This document shows positions 47,932 through 56,213 of a stretch of 64,000 nt of DNA, piece by piece. The notes under the pieces were generated by a model. That model saw only the letters and a program-made list of their open reading frames with translations, had not been told where the DNA came from and made no database searches. The stretch's first letter is position 1, and each line of letters opens with the position of its first letter. Source of the stretch: Flavobacterium sp. LC2016-01 (lineage in GTDB: Bacteria > Bacteroidota > Bacteroidia > Flavobacteriales > Flavobacteriaceae); assembly GCF_009711135.1 (NCBI RefSeq), contig NZ_WMIC01000001.1, positions 682,001-746,000 of the forward strand. The letters run 5' to 3'. A program made the position numbers and the translations under genes.

Positions 47932-48852
47932 TTACTTTAGAAGATTTTCTATGTAATCAGTGATATTTTTTCTATCTGTCGCGTAATCAAACCATTTTGT
48001 GTTTTCGTTTCTTTTGAACCACGTTAATTGCCTTTTAGAAAATCTTCTTGTGTTTTTCTTGATTTCTTCTATAGCAAATGGCAAAGTGAATTCCTCGTCA
48101 AAATAACTAAATAATTCTCTATAACCGACCGTTTGAAGCGCATTTAACGCTTTATTAGGATACAATGACTTTGCTTCTTCGAGCAATCCTTCGTTCATCA
48201 TGATGTCAACACGCTGGTTGATTCGGCTGTAAATGATTTCTCGATCTGCATCTAAACCAATTAAAATGGGAGTGAAGTTCCGATTGTTTTTCTTTTGATT
48301 TAGAAAGGAAGAATATGGTTTTTGAGCTCCAATGCAAACTTCTACAAAACGCATCATCCGCTGTGGATTTTGTAAAGTCTGAGGATTTTCTAAAGTTATT
48401 TTTGTATAATATTCAGGGTCTAAATTTTTCAGTTGTTCCTGAAGATATTCAATTCCGAGTTTTTCGTAGTTTGAATTTATTTCTGAACGAACTTGTGGAT
48501 CGATTTCTGGAAATTCGTCGAAACCTTTTAAAACAGCATCGACGTATAAACCTGAACCGCCAATTAGAATAACAAAATCATTGGTTTGAAATAGTTCTTC
48601 AATTTTGGCTAAAGCTTCTTTTTCGTAGTCGCCGACGGTATAATTTTCGAAAATAGATTTATTTTGAATGAAATGATGTTTGGCCGAATTTAATTCTTCT
48701 TGACTGGGAACTGCGGTTCCAATTGTCATTTCTTTGAAAAATTGACGGCTGTCGCAAGAAACGATCTCGCATTTAAAATGTTGTGCTAAAGCAATGCTTA
48801 AGGCTGTTTTGCCTATCGCTGTTGGTCCGACAATGGTAATTAGGTATTTCAT
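47932..48852 (-). CDS. miaA: tRNA dimethylallyltransferase MiaA
   Basis: Adds a dimethylallyl group to N6 of adenosine 37 in tRNAs reading codons that begin with U. The 306 residues show the P-loop GPTAIGKTALSIAL, SCDSRQFFKEMTIGTAVPS, HHFI, GGSGLYVDAVLKG, and ALQTVGYRELFSYF followed by RRFSKRQLTWFKR. Length is normal. It is 50 bases upstream of the thioesterase on the same strand. An REP-like element lies before its start. Confidence 0.97.
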   Translation of the reverse strand: MKYLITIVGPTAIGKTALSIALAQHFKCEIVSCDSRQFFKEMTIGTAVPSQEELNSAKHHFIQNKSIFENYTVGDYEKEALAKIEELFQTNDFVILIGGSGLYVDAVLKGFDEFPEIDPQVRSEINSNYEKLGIEYLQEQLKNLDPEYYTKITLENPQTLQNPQRMMRFVEVCIGAQKPYSSFLNQKKNNRNFTPILIGLDADREIIYSRINQRVDIMMNEGLLEEAKSLYPNKALNALQTVGYRELFSYFDEEFTLPFAIEEIKKNTRRFSKRQLTWFKRNENTKWFDYATDRKNITDYIENLLK

Positions 48853-48855
48853 ATT

Positions 48856-48975
48856 TTTTAGCCCAGATGGAAATGGAAACCCCGGACTTATATTTGTTAG
48901 TTTTTTTGGTATAAAAGAGCGACCAGCGGAAGCTCCTTTTATGCCTTAAAAAAACAACAAATATAAGGAGGAGTT
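48856..48975. repeat. REP-like dispersed element (TAGCCC...AGCTCC family)
   Basis: The region from TTTTAGCCCAGATGGAAATG to GAAGCTCCTTTT resembles a dispersed element I remember in many Flavobacteriaceae. Its centre forms an imperfect hairpin, GGTATAAAAGAGC (48908-48920) against GCTCCTTTTATGCC (48932-48945), with T and A runs outside, so it may terminate in both directions. The tail (AAGGAGGAGTTGCAATG) encodes only seven codons. Identity with the known family was not checked. Confidence 0.5.
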
Positions 48976-49105
48976 GCAATGTACAGCTGGATTAGCTTCT
49001 AATTTTAATTACTAAGCAATTCGGTTTCATATTTATAATAATCGAACATTTTCCTTTGCTATAAAGGATAATTTTAATCTAAAGATAAATGAAAGTTCAA
49101 GTTTG

Positions 49106-50467
49106 TTAAAAATGAAGCGTTTTTACCGACTTACTTTTTCGAATGTAACTTTGAATGATGTTTTTGACGTCGCGATTGTGCTGCATTGGCGTCAGGATGT
49201 TTTTTAGGATTTCGATGTTAGTAATCTGGTAATTAAGGTCGTAATATGCGTAACCTTTATAGATTCCATTTTCAATCAAAACAGCGCTTCGTTCATTAAT
49301 ATTTCGGCCTCTGTCGATCAAAATCATGCTTTTATTTTCAAAACTGTTTTCAGAAATGAACTGTTGGACTCTCAAATTATAAATTTCTGGAGTGATTTCA
49401 CCAATACAGGCCCCGTCGCACTCTTTTATTTTATATTGAAAACACTCTTTTTTAGTTTGATATAAGCCTGTAAGTTTTTGGCACAAATGATATTTTGCAG
49501 TGAATTTGAAAAGCGCATTTTTACCTTCCTGCAAAGAAGCAAAAGAGGTTATTTCTTTTTTTCGTCCGTCTGCTTTTTCAAGTTTTAAGTTCAAATATCC
49601 TTGAGCATCTTTTTCGGCATATAAGGCGTATTGAAAAATTGTTTTTCGCTGTGCTCGATTGTAGCGTGGGCGATTAATTTTTATTTCTTCACTTTCTTTT
49701 AAAAGCGCTATTAATTCGCTTCCGGTTTCATCATAAGTAATGGTGAAAACTTCGGCTTGGATTTTTTTGCTTTTTGTTGTAATTCCGGTAAAATGCTGAT
49801 TGATTCTTTTTTTTATATTTTGACTTTTGCCAATATAAATTAAAGTGCCACTTTCATTATAAATATAATAAACACCCGTTTTTGCAGGCATTTGACTAAT
49901 TAGATCAAGAAATTTTGGTGCAATTCCTTTTTCGACTTCGAGTTTTATAAAATCTTTTACGATTGTTTTTTCGACATCTTTTTCTAAAAGCATTTTAAAA
50001 AGCTTTGTCGTTGCCATGGCATCTCCGCTCGCGCGATGTCTGTCGGCCATTGGGATTCCAAGTGCTCGAACTAATTTTCCTAAACTATAGGAAGGCTGTT
50101 CCGGAATTAATTTTTTGGCTAATTCAACTGTACAGAGTGTTTTGGCTTCAAAATCATAACCTAGACGTCTGAATTCTGTACGAAGAATTCTGTAGTCAAA
50201 AGAGGCATTATGAGCGACAATAACGCAGTCTGAAGTGATTTCGATGATGCGTTTGGCGACTTCAAAAAACTTTGGAGCAGACTGTAACATAGCATTATTG
50301 ATTCCGGTCAACTTTACAACGAAAGGCTGAATCGGAATTTCGGGATTAACAAGACTGATGAATTGGTCAACTACTTCATGTCCATCAAATTTGTAGATGG
50401 CGATTTCAGTAATTCCTTCTTCATTAAATTGTCCTCCAGTGGTTTCTATGTCTAATATCGCGTACAA
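49106..50467 (-). CDS. Exonuclease (DnaQ-like) fused to a GIY-YIG endonuclease domain
   Basis: A 453-residue two-domain nuclease. The N-terminal DEDD exonuclease (about 1-165) has LDIETTGG, VAHNASFDYRIL and DRHRASGDAMAT, as in the epsilon proofreading subunit. The GIY-YIG domain (about 196-275) has GVYYIYNESGTLIYIGKSQNIKKRINQHF, as in UvrC and Cho. The C-terminal part has a four-cysteine-like region (CQKLTGL...CFQYKIKECDGACIGEI). Such fusions are found in several phyla and probably act in repair-linked incision, not as the main proofreader. It follows yggS on the same strand. Confidence 0.9.
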   Translation of the reverse strand: MYAILDIETTGGQFNEEGITEIAIYKFDGHEVVDQFISLVNPEIPIQPFVVKLTGINNAMLQSAPKFFEVAKRIIEITSDCVIVAHNASFDYRILRTEFRRLGYDFEAKTLCTVELAKKLIPEQPSYSLGKLVRALGIPMADRHRASGDAMATTKLFKMLLEKDVEKTIVKDFIKLEVEKGIAPKFLDLISQMPAKTGVYYIYNESGTLIYIGKSQNIKKRINQHFTGITTKSKKIQAEVFTITYDETGSELIALLKESEEIKINRPRYNRAQRKTIFQYALYAEKDAQGYLNLKLEKADGRKKEITSFASLQEGKNALFKFTAKYHLCQKLTGLYQTKKECFQYKIKECDGACIGEITPEIYNLRVQQFISENSFENKSMILIDRGRNINERSAVLIENGIYKGYAYYDLNYQITNIEILKNILTPMQHNRDVKNIIQSYIRKSKSVKTLHF

Positions 50468-50468
50468 A

Positions 50469-50536
50469 TTCAGTAATCAGTGTTCAGTTTTTAGTAATCA
50501 GTTTTTTGTAGAGATGCACAACTGTACATCTTATGA
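50469..50536. repeat. Phrase repeats (CAGTAATCAG, TTCAGT) and degenerate GTAGAGA palindrome
   Basis: The 85-base gap between the exonuclease and yggS genes holds direct repeats of a CAGTAATCAG/TTCAGTTTT phrase, then an imperfect palindrome AGATGCACAACTGTACATCT (50511-50530). A similar TTCAGTTTTCAGT phrase occurs inside yggS at 50648-50680. Confidence 0.5.
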
Positions 50537-50552
50537 TTTTGGTTCTTTAAAA

Positions 50553-51212
50553 TTATCTTCCTCCAAAAATGCTGCTTCCAATGCGGACCATTGTGCTGCC
50601 GCATTCAATTGCTAATTGATAATCTCCGGACATTCCCATTGATATTGTGTTCAGTTCGCAGTTTTCAGTTTTCAGTGTTTGAATAGAATCAAAAATAGAT
50701 TTTAAATGCGTAAATTCTTTTTTAATCTGGTTTTGATTTTCTGTGAAAGTTGCCATTCCCATTAAACCTAAGATACGAATATTTTTTAACTCTTTAAACT
50801 CTACAGAAGTTAAAAGTTCGTTTAATTCGTTTTCGTCCAAACCAAATTTAGATTCCTCTTCTGCAATATATATTTGAAGAAGACAATCTATTGTTCGATT
50901 GTTTTTTAGAGCTTGTTTATTGATTTCCTGCAGTAATTTTAAACTGTCAACACCATGAATCAAACTCACAAATGGTGCCATAAATTTTACTTTATTCGAC
51001 TGAACATGACCAATCATATGCCATTGAATGTCTTTTGGCATTTGTTCCCATTTCTCCGTCATTTCCTGAATTTTGTTTTCTCCGAAAATACGCTGTCCGG
51101 CTTCGTAGGCTTGTAATAAGTCTGAAACTGGTTTTGTTTTTGAAACGGCAACAAGCGTTACGTGTTCAGGTAAACTTTCTTTTATTGTATTTAAATTCGA
51201 TTGAATCGACAT
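50553..51212 (-). CDS. yggS: YggS family pyridoxal-phosphate homeostasis protein
   Basis: A 219-residue TIM-barrel protein that binds PLP and buffers its cellular level (PLPBP/YggS family; not an active racemase). The PLP lysine lies in LVAVSKTKPVSDL, followed by RIFGENKIQEM, WHMIGHVQSNKVK, and the phosphate-binding end SMGMSGDYQLAIECGSTMVRIGSSIFG. Codons for LKTENCELNT just before SMGMS coincide with a TTCAGT-type repeat phrase. It lies 12 bases after the dehydrogenase gene, suggesting an operon. Confidence 0.95.
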   Translation of the reverse strand: MSIQSNLNTIKESLPEHVTLVAVSKTKPVSDLLQAYEAGQRIFGENKIQEMTEKWEQMPKDIQWHMIGHVQSNKVKFMAPFVSLIHGVDSLKLLQEINKQALKNNRTIDCLLQIYIAEEESKFGLDENELNELLTSVEFKELKNIRILGLMGMATFTENQNQIKKEFTHLKSIFDSIQTLKTENCELNTISMGMSGDYQLAIECGSTMVRIGSSIFGGR

Positions 51213-51224
51213 GGTATTTATTTT

Positions 51225-52112
51225 TTATAAAAACTGCTTCGAGATTTTCTCTGCTTTTTTACTTTCGCTGTAATCATAAAAACCTTCACCAGATTTCACA
51301 CCCAGTTTTCCGGCTCTAACCATATTGACTAATAGTGGGCAAGGAGCATATTTTGGGTTTTTGAAACCTTCATACATTACGTTTAGGATTGCCAAACAAA
51401 CATCAAGACCAATAAAATCGGCCAATTGAAGCGGTCCCATTGGGTGTCCCATTCCTAATTTCATTACCGTGTCAATTTCATAAACGCCGGCAACTTTATT
51501 ATATAACGTTTCGATTGCTTCGTTTAGCATTGGCATTAAAATTCTGTTGGCCACAAAGCCTGGATAATCATTTACTTCAACAGGAACTTTACCTAGTTTT
51601 TCAGATAAATCCATGATGATTTTGGTTACTTCATCGCTGGTATTGTATCCGCGGATAATTTCTACCAATTTCATAATCGGCACCGGATTCATAAAATGCA
51701 TTCCGATTACGCGTTCAGGATGTGCTACTACAGATCCGATTTGTGTAATTGAAATAGAAGAAGTATTTGTTGCTAAGATCGTATTATGAGAACAAGCTTC
51801 GTTTAATTGTTTGAAAATATTCAGTTTCAATTCGACATTTTCAGTTGCAGCTTCCACTACTAAATCAGCGCCAACAACTCCGTCTTTAATATCAGTATAG
51901 GTAATAATATTGGTAATTGTTTTTGCAACATCTTCTTGAGTAATTGTTCCTTTAGACAACATTCTGTCTAAATTGGCAGCAATAGTTGCCATTCCTTTGT
52001 CTAATGATTTTTCTGAAACATCTATTAGTTTTACGATAAAACCGCTTTGTGCAAATGTATGAGCAATTCCGTTGCCCATTGTTCCTGCACCAATTACTGC
52101 TATTGTTTTCAT
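51225..52112 (-). CDS. 3-hydroxybutyryl-CoA / 3-hydroxyacyl-CoA dehydrogenase
   Basis: A 295-residue NAD(P)-dependent dehydrogenase. The Rossmann start IAVIGAGTMGNGIAHTFAQSG is exact for this family; the catalytic His/Glu region is GMHFMNPVPIMKLVEII, and the C-terminal domain has DYPGFVANRILMPMLNEAI and GMGHPMGPLQLADFIGLD. It interconverts acetoacetyl-CoA and 3-hydroxybutyryl-CoA or longer homologues. It is first in a likely operon with yggS and the exonuclease fusion. Which pathway uses it is not shown. Confidence 0.94.
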   Translation of the reverse strand: MKTIAVIGAGTMGNGIAHTFAQSGFIVKLIDVSEKSLDKGMATIAANLDRMLSKGTITQEDVAKTITNIITYTDIKDGVVGADLVVEAATENVELKLNIFKQLNEACSHNTILATNTSSISITQIGSVVAHPERVIGMHFMNPVPIMKLVEIIRGYNTSDEVTKIIMDLSEKLGKVPVEVNDYPGFVANRILMPMLNEAIETLYNKVAGVYEIDTVMKLGMGHPMGPLQLADFIGLDVCLAILNVMYEGFKNPKYAPCPLLVNMVRAGKLGVKSGEGFYDYSESKKAEKISKQFL

Positions 52113-52141
52113 TTTACTTTTTTGGTATTATATTTTACGAT

Positions 52142-52183
52142 TTAGCCACGAATTCACTTCATTATCGTGAATTTCGTGGCTAA
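52142..52183. repeat. TTAGCCACGAATTCAC inverted repeat
   Basis: TTAGCCACGAATTCAC (52142-52157) and GTGAATTTCGTGGCTAA (52167-52183) pair over 16 bases with one bulge, followed by T-rich sequence. Probably a dispersed repeat that can also serve as a terminator in the gap between two minus-strand genes. Confidence 0.65.
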
Positions 52184-52206
52184 TTTTATTTTTAAAATTC
52201 TTAAAA

Positions 52207-53172
52207 TTATTTATTGAAACAATCAATAATTTGATAAGCCACACGCAATGCATCTGTCGCCTGCTCAAGTGTTACAACCGGAGTCGTATCTGTATTAATT
52301 GCATTTGCAAAAGATTCTAATTCATCAAGAATGGCATTGTTTTGCTCTACATCTGGATTGGTGAAATAGATTTGTTTTTTTACACCTTCGGCATTTTGAA
52401 GAATCATATCAAAATCTCCTGGAACTTCAGGAGCATCTTTCATACGAACTACTTCGCATTTTTTTTCTAGAAAATCAACTGAAATATAAGCATCTCTTTG
52501 AAAAAAACGTGTTTTACGCATGTTTTTCATCGAAATTCGGCTGGCAGTTAAATTAGCAACACATCCATTTTCGAATTCAATTCGGGCATTCGCAATATCC
52601 GGCGTGTCGCTGATTACAGAAACGCCGCTCGCATTTATATTTTTTACTTTTGAATTGACAACACTTAAAATAGCATCAATGTCATGAATCATTAAATCTA
52701 AAACTACAGGTACATCTGTACCACGCGGATTAAATTCGGCCAAACGATGCGTTTCAATAAACATCGGATTTTCGATCATGTTTTTTGTAGCAATAAAAGC
52801 AGGATTAAAACGCTCCACATGGCCAACTTGGCCTTTTACATTGTATTCTTTGGCTAAAGCAATGATTTCTTCAGCTTCTTCAACAGTGTTTGCAATTGGT
52901 TTTTCAATAAAGATATGTTTTCCTGATTTGATTGCAACTTTTGCACATTTGTAGTGTGAAAGTGTTGGAGTAACAATGTCAATCACGTCTACGGCGTGAA
53001 TAAGTTTTGCAATTGTGCTGAAGTTTTTATAGCCAAATTCTTTTGAAATTCTTTCGGCATTTTCTTGATTTTCGTCGTAAAATCCAACTAATTCGTATTT
53101 GTCAGATTGTTGTAATAAGCGTAAATGTATTTTACCAAGATGACCAGCACCTAAAACTCCTACTTTTAACAT
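52207..53172 (-). CDS. Gfo/Idh/MocA family oxidoreductase
   Basis: A 321-residue NAD(P)-dependent oxidoreductase. The Rossmann N-terminus is VGVLGAGHLGKIHLRLL, with the family EKPIA motif (IFIEKPIANTVEEAEEI) and the substrate-domain sequences GHVERFNPAF and LDLMIHDIDAI with the catalytic lysine/histidine. The substrate (often a sugar or cyclitol) cannot be told. A minus-strand TATTTTTG element lies 17 bases before the start. It stands alone between the repeat and the RDD gene. Confidence 0.93.
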   Translation of the reverse strand: MLKVGVLGAGHLGKIHLRLLQQSDKYELVGFYDENQENAERISKEFGYKNFSTIAKLIHAVDVIDIVTPTLSHYKCAKVAIKSGKHIFIEKPIANTVEEAEEIIALAKEYNVKGQVGHVERFNPAFIATKNMIENPMFIETHRLAEFNPRGTDVPVVLDLMIHDIDAILSVVNSKVKNINASGVSVISDTPDIANARIEFENGCVANLTASRISMKNMRKTRFFQRDAYISVDFLEKKCEVVRMKDAPEVPGDFDMILQNAEGVKKQIYFTNPDVEQNNAILDELESFANAINTDTTPVVTLEQATDALRVAYQIIDCFNK

Positions 53173-53188
53173 GAGAATGTATTTTAAA

Positions 53189-53196
53189 CAAAAATA
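53189..53196 (-). promoter_or_regulatory. Putative -7 element for the Gfo/Idh/MocA gene
   Basis: TATTTTTG on the minus strand, 17 bases from the start codon. A -33 element is not evident. Confidence 0.4.
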
Positions 53197-53283
53197 TAAT
53201 TTATTTGTTGAACGGGAAAATGAATGCAGTAAAGATTTAGCGATTTGATAATTTAAATCAATCTTACTTGTCTGTTTTTTTTA

Positions 53284-54285
53284 CTAATAAAAATCTCTGT
53301 TGAACATAGTGAGGTAAACAACTAAAACTATTCCGAATGAGATTGCTAAAAATTGTGTATATTGATTTTCAATTTTATGATCTGTTTTTTTATTGATAAC
53401 ATAGGTATCTGAATAGTCGTCGTGTAAATTTTTTCCAAGCAGAAATGAGAAACTTTCAAAAGGAACAAAACGCAGTAACGTTCGTTTTAAAATCATCTGA
53501 AAGCTTGGTGGATTTCCTTCTTCATCTGTTATATAACATGATGTTATAAATTTTGCAGGTGTAGTTTTAAAAACAGATTCAAATAATAGATAATATATAA
53601 ATTTAAAGGTCCAATAGAATGCAATACCCGCAAATTGATCACCAAAAGCGCTTTTAAAATAATTGTAATAAGTGGTTACACCATCCATTCTATCCGCATA
53701 TTTGATATAACCAAAAACAATTGCGAGTATAATGAAAGAATCAATGAATAAATTTAAAAAACGCTTTGTATTCGATGCGTTTTCAAGTTTGTTTTCGGTT
53801 AATTGAATATCATCTTCAATTCCATTAGAATTTAGCTCTTTGGTTATAAATTGATAGGACATGAAAATGTACAATAGTGTTATTGCGATATAGAAAACAG
53901 TATAAAAATTTAATTTTTCAAAATTAAAAAAAAGAATAAAAGAGCCTGTTTTTAGTATAGAACCTAAAAACACTAAACCGTAATTGAAAGCTAAGAGTTT
54001 GGTTTCTTTGTATTTTGAAAAATAATAGATAAAAGTACCAGAAAGGAAAGTTAGAAAAAAAGACAAATTTAGAAGTTCCATGGAAACTCTGCCGCCTTCA
54101 ATGCCATGAATTGGGTGTCTTGGGATATAGATGGTCATTCCTGCATAATCATATGCCTGAATATCGAATAGTATAAAATTTAAAAATTCCGTTATATCTT
54201 CAAAATTATAAAAAACAAAAATAAAGGATCTTATAATCCCCATTAATGAAAAAAATAAAGATAAGGCAAGTATAGTTTTCTTCAT
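53284..54285 (-). CDS. RDD family integral membrane protein
   Basis: A 333-residue membrane protein. The C-terminal half carries the RDD fold: RFLNLFIDSFIILAIVFGYI, FKFIYYLLFESVFKTTPAKFITSCYITDEEG and LLRFVPFESFSFLLG, although the first arginine-aspartate signature is relaxed (NLFIDS). The N-terminal half adds about five further hydrophobic segments, which is unusual for a short RDD protein. RDD proteins have been linked to ion transport in some bacteria, otherwise unknown. A minus-strand TATTTTTG lies at 54321-54328. Confidence 0.75.
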   Translation of the reverse strand: MKKTILALSLFFSLMGIIRSFIFVFYNFEDITEFLNFILFDIQAYDYAGMTIYIPRHPIHGIEGGRVSMELLNLSFFLTFLSGTFIYYFSKYKETKLLAFNYGLVFLGSILKTGSFILFFNFEKLNFYTVFYIAITLLYIFMSYQFITKELNSNGIEDDIQLTENKLENASNTKRFLNLFIDSFIILAIVFGYIKYADRMDGVTTYYNYFKSAFGDQFAGIAFYWTFKFIYYLLFESVFKTTPAKFITSCYITDEEGNPPSFQMILKRTLLRFVPFESFSFLLGKNLHDDYSDTYVINKKTDHKIENQYTQFLAISFGIVLVVYLTMFNRDFY

Positions 54286-54351
54286 AAAATATTAGAATTC
54301 ATTTGAGTTAGCATATAAATCAAAAATAGAAATTAAATGATTAAAAAGTAC

Positions 54352-54383
54352 TTGAAAATTGATAATTTGTTTTCTTATTTTTG
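54352..54383 (+). promoter_or_regulatory. Promoter of pcm
   Basis: TTG (54352-54354), 21 bases, TATTTTTG (54376-54383). Expected start site about 16 bases before the TTG start codon of pcm. Confidence 0.65.
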
Positions 54384-54404
54384 CCAAAATAAAACCAACC
54401 CATT

Positions 54405-55046
54405 TTGAAAGATACTGCAAAACATCAAGGACTTCGTAATCAATTAGTAACAACTTTAGAACAAAAAGGAATTACTGACAGAGCCGTTCTGGATGCGATA
54501 AAAAAAATCCCGAGACACCTTTTTCTAAATTCAAGTTTTGAAGATTTTGCGTATCAGGACAAAGCGTTTCCTATTGGAGCTGGTCAGACTATTTCACAGC
54601 CTTATACAGTTGCTTTTCAATCGCAATTACTTGAAGTTAAGAAAGATCACAAAGTTTTAGAGATTGGAACGGGCTCGGGTTATCAGACAGCTGTTTTATT
54701 TATGCTAGGCGCAAAAGTATATACTGTGGAAAGACAAAATGAATTGTTTAAAACCACATCCAATTTATTTCCAAAATTAAATATTCGTCCAAAACATGTC
54801 ACTTTTGGTGATGGATATAAAGGATTGCCAAATTTTGCTCCCTTTGACAGTATTATTGTTACGGCGGGCGCACCATTTATTCCACAACCTTTAATGGCAC
54901 AGTTAAAAATAGGAGGAAGACTTGTTATTCCGTTAGGAGAAGATGTTCAGATTATGACTTTGTTAATCCGAAAAAATGAAACTCAATTTGAAAAACATGA
55001 GTTTGGAGAATTTAGATTCGTTCCTTTGTTAGAAGATAAAAATTAG
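54405..55046 (+). CDS. pcm: Protein-L-isoaspartate O-methyltransferase
   Basis: Methylates isoaspartyl residues in ageing proteins to start their repair. The 213 residues match the family: PRHLFL, FPIGAGQTISQPYTVAFQ, VLEIGTGSGYQTAVL (cofactor loop), FGDGYKGLPNFAPFDSIIVTAGAP and LKIGGRLVIPLG. The start is a TTG, because no in-frame ATG gives a normal N-terminus and the promoter lies immediately upstream. Followed by a strong terminator. Confidence 0.95.
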   Translation: MKDTAKHQGLRNQLVTTLEQKGITDRAVLDAIKKIPRHLFLNSSFEDFAYQDKAFPIGAGQTISQPYTVAFQSQLLEVKKDHKVLEIGTGSGYQTAVLFMLGAKVYTVERQNELFKTTSNLFPKLNIRPKHVTFGDGYKGLPNFAPFDSIIVTAGAPFIPQPLMAQLKIGGRLVIPLGEDVQIMTLLIRKNETQFEKHEFGEFRFVPLLEDKN

Positions 55047-55052
55047 TAAAGA

Positions 55053-55079
55053 AAGTCCAGTTTTAAGCTGGACTTTTTT
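55053..55079. terminator. Bidirectional terminator between pcm and the Fic gene
   Basis: AAGTCCAG (55053-55060) pairs with CTGGACTT (55068-55075), with a T run to the right and A residues to the left; serves pcm and overlaps the Fic stop codon region. Confidence 0.85.
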
Positions 55080-56127
55080 ATTGCGTAAGAATTGAGATAT
55101 ATCGTTCTAAACTTTCTTTTTGTGTTTGAGCAATAAAAAGCAGAAAATCTTCTTTATCTTTTTTGATCTGTGCAGTTTCGAGAGATTGATAATAACGCAT
55201 TCGGTTTTCGTAATCACCCTTTATGTTGGCAATTAAATAACCTTTTTGCATCAAAATTAAATTCATAATTAGTCTTGAGGTTCTTCCATTTCCATCAATA
55301 AAAGGATGAATTGTAACCAATCTTTCATGCATTTCGGTAGCCAGTATAACAGGGTGAAGTTTGTTTTTGTTGATTTCGTACCACGTAAAATATTCTTCCA
55401 TTTCCTGTTGAACTAACAAAGGTTGTGGAGGCATGTGAGTACTTCCCTGAATCATAACTTGAACTTTTCGGTAACGTCCTGCATCTTCAGGAATTATTCC
55501 TCTGAGAATTAAATTATGAATGGATAAGAGGTCACGCTCGTTTAATGAATTGTTTTTACTCATCAAATCTTTAATAAAACCAATTGCTTCCTGATGATTA
55601 ATTGCTTCTAGATGTTCACGCATGCTTTTTCCAGAAATTGTCAAACCTTCATTTATTACCATGTCAGTTTCACGCAGGGTCATAGTATTTCCTTCAATTC
55701 TATTGCTTTCAAATGTATATTCAAGTTCTAAAGCTTGCTTAATTTTAAAGCTATCAAATTGTCTGTAAGTGTCTAATTTTTCTTTTAGAGAATCAATTTC
55801 TTTTAAGATTTTTTCTAAAGAAGTAGATAGTTTAAGACTTGATACCGTTTTATTGTATTTAATTTCATCCTCAGCAATTTTTAAAGCCTTCAAAGCAAAC
55901 TCATCATCGCCAATCTCATTAAGAATTTTCTCCTTTAGCCAAGCAACCATTAAAGTTTCATAATCAATTTCTAAAAGTTGAGATAATTTAATAACTTGAT
56001 CTCTAGTAGGTTTTCTTGTTCCTGATTCAAATTTACTAATTAGCGCCTGATCTATTTCCGCCAATTGTGCCAATTCACGAGTTTTTAAACCTTTTTGTTC
56101 TCTAGCATTTTTTAAAAGTGATTTCAT
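55078..56127 (-). CDS. Fic family protein with N-terminal HTH (XRE) domain
   Basis: A 349-residue protein: HTH/XRE DNA-binding domain (about 1-60, LAQLAEIDQALISKFESGTRKP), a linker helix, then a Fic domain with the full catalytic motif HPFIDGNGRTSR (274-285). An N-terminal inhibitory motif SNRIEG (141-146) fits the (S/T)xxxE(G/N) of class II Fic AMPylators, whose helix blocks ATP. Active Fic proteins transfer AMP to a target protein. The HTH part suggests it regulates its own gene; a small palindrome overlaps the promoter. No separate antitoxin gene is adjacent. Confidence 0.92.
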   Translation of the reverse strand: MKSLLKNAREQKGLKTRELAQLAEIDQALISKFESGTRKPTRDQVIKLSQLLEIDYETLMVAWLKEKILNEIGDDEFALKALKIAEDEIKYNKTVSSLKLSTSLEKILKEIDSLKEKLDTYRQFDSFKIKQALELEYTFESNRIEGNTMTLRETDMVINEGLTISGKSMREHLEAINHQEAIGFIKDLMSKNNSLNERDLLSIHNLILRGIIPEDAGRYRKVQVMIQGSTHMPPQPLLVQQEMEEYFTWYEINKNKLHPVILATEMHERLVTIHPFIDGNGRTSRLIMNLILMQKGYLIANIKGDYENRMRYYQSLETAQIKKDKEDFLLFIAQTQKESLERYISILTQ

Positions 56128-56147
56128 TTTTGATGAAAATTATGGTC

Positions 56148-56163
56148 TTGACAAAATTAGTCA
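56148..56163 (-). promoter_or_regulatory. Fic gene promoter with overlapping palindrome (possible operator)
   Basis: Minus strand TAATTTTG (56152-56159) is flanked by the inverted pair TGAC (56149-56152) and GTCA (56160-56163). A further dyad ATTTT-TGATG-AAAAT (56126-56140) covers the start. Binding by the HTH domain is inference. Confidence 0.45.
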
Positions 56164-56174
56164 TTTATTTAATC

Positions 56175-56203
56175 AGAAAAAAAGCAACAATTTAAATGTT
56201 GCT
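56175..56203 (-). terminator. Terminator of the lipoprotein gene
   Basis: On the minus strand AGCAACA (56197-56203) pairs with TGTTGCT (56183-56189), followed by a run of T. It separates the lipoprotein gene from the Fic gene. Confidence 0.85.
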
Positions 56204-56213
56204 CTCGTCAGTT

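Noticed and set aside
48979..49002. Seven-codon ORF behind a Shine-Dalgarno-like AAGGAGGAG
   Set aside because: Too short to support as a gene and part of a dispersed repeat element.
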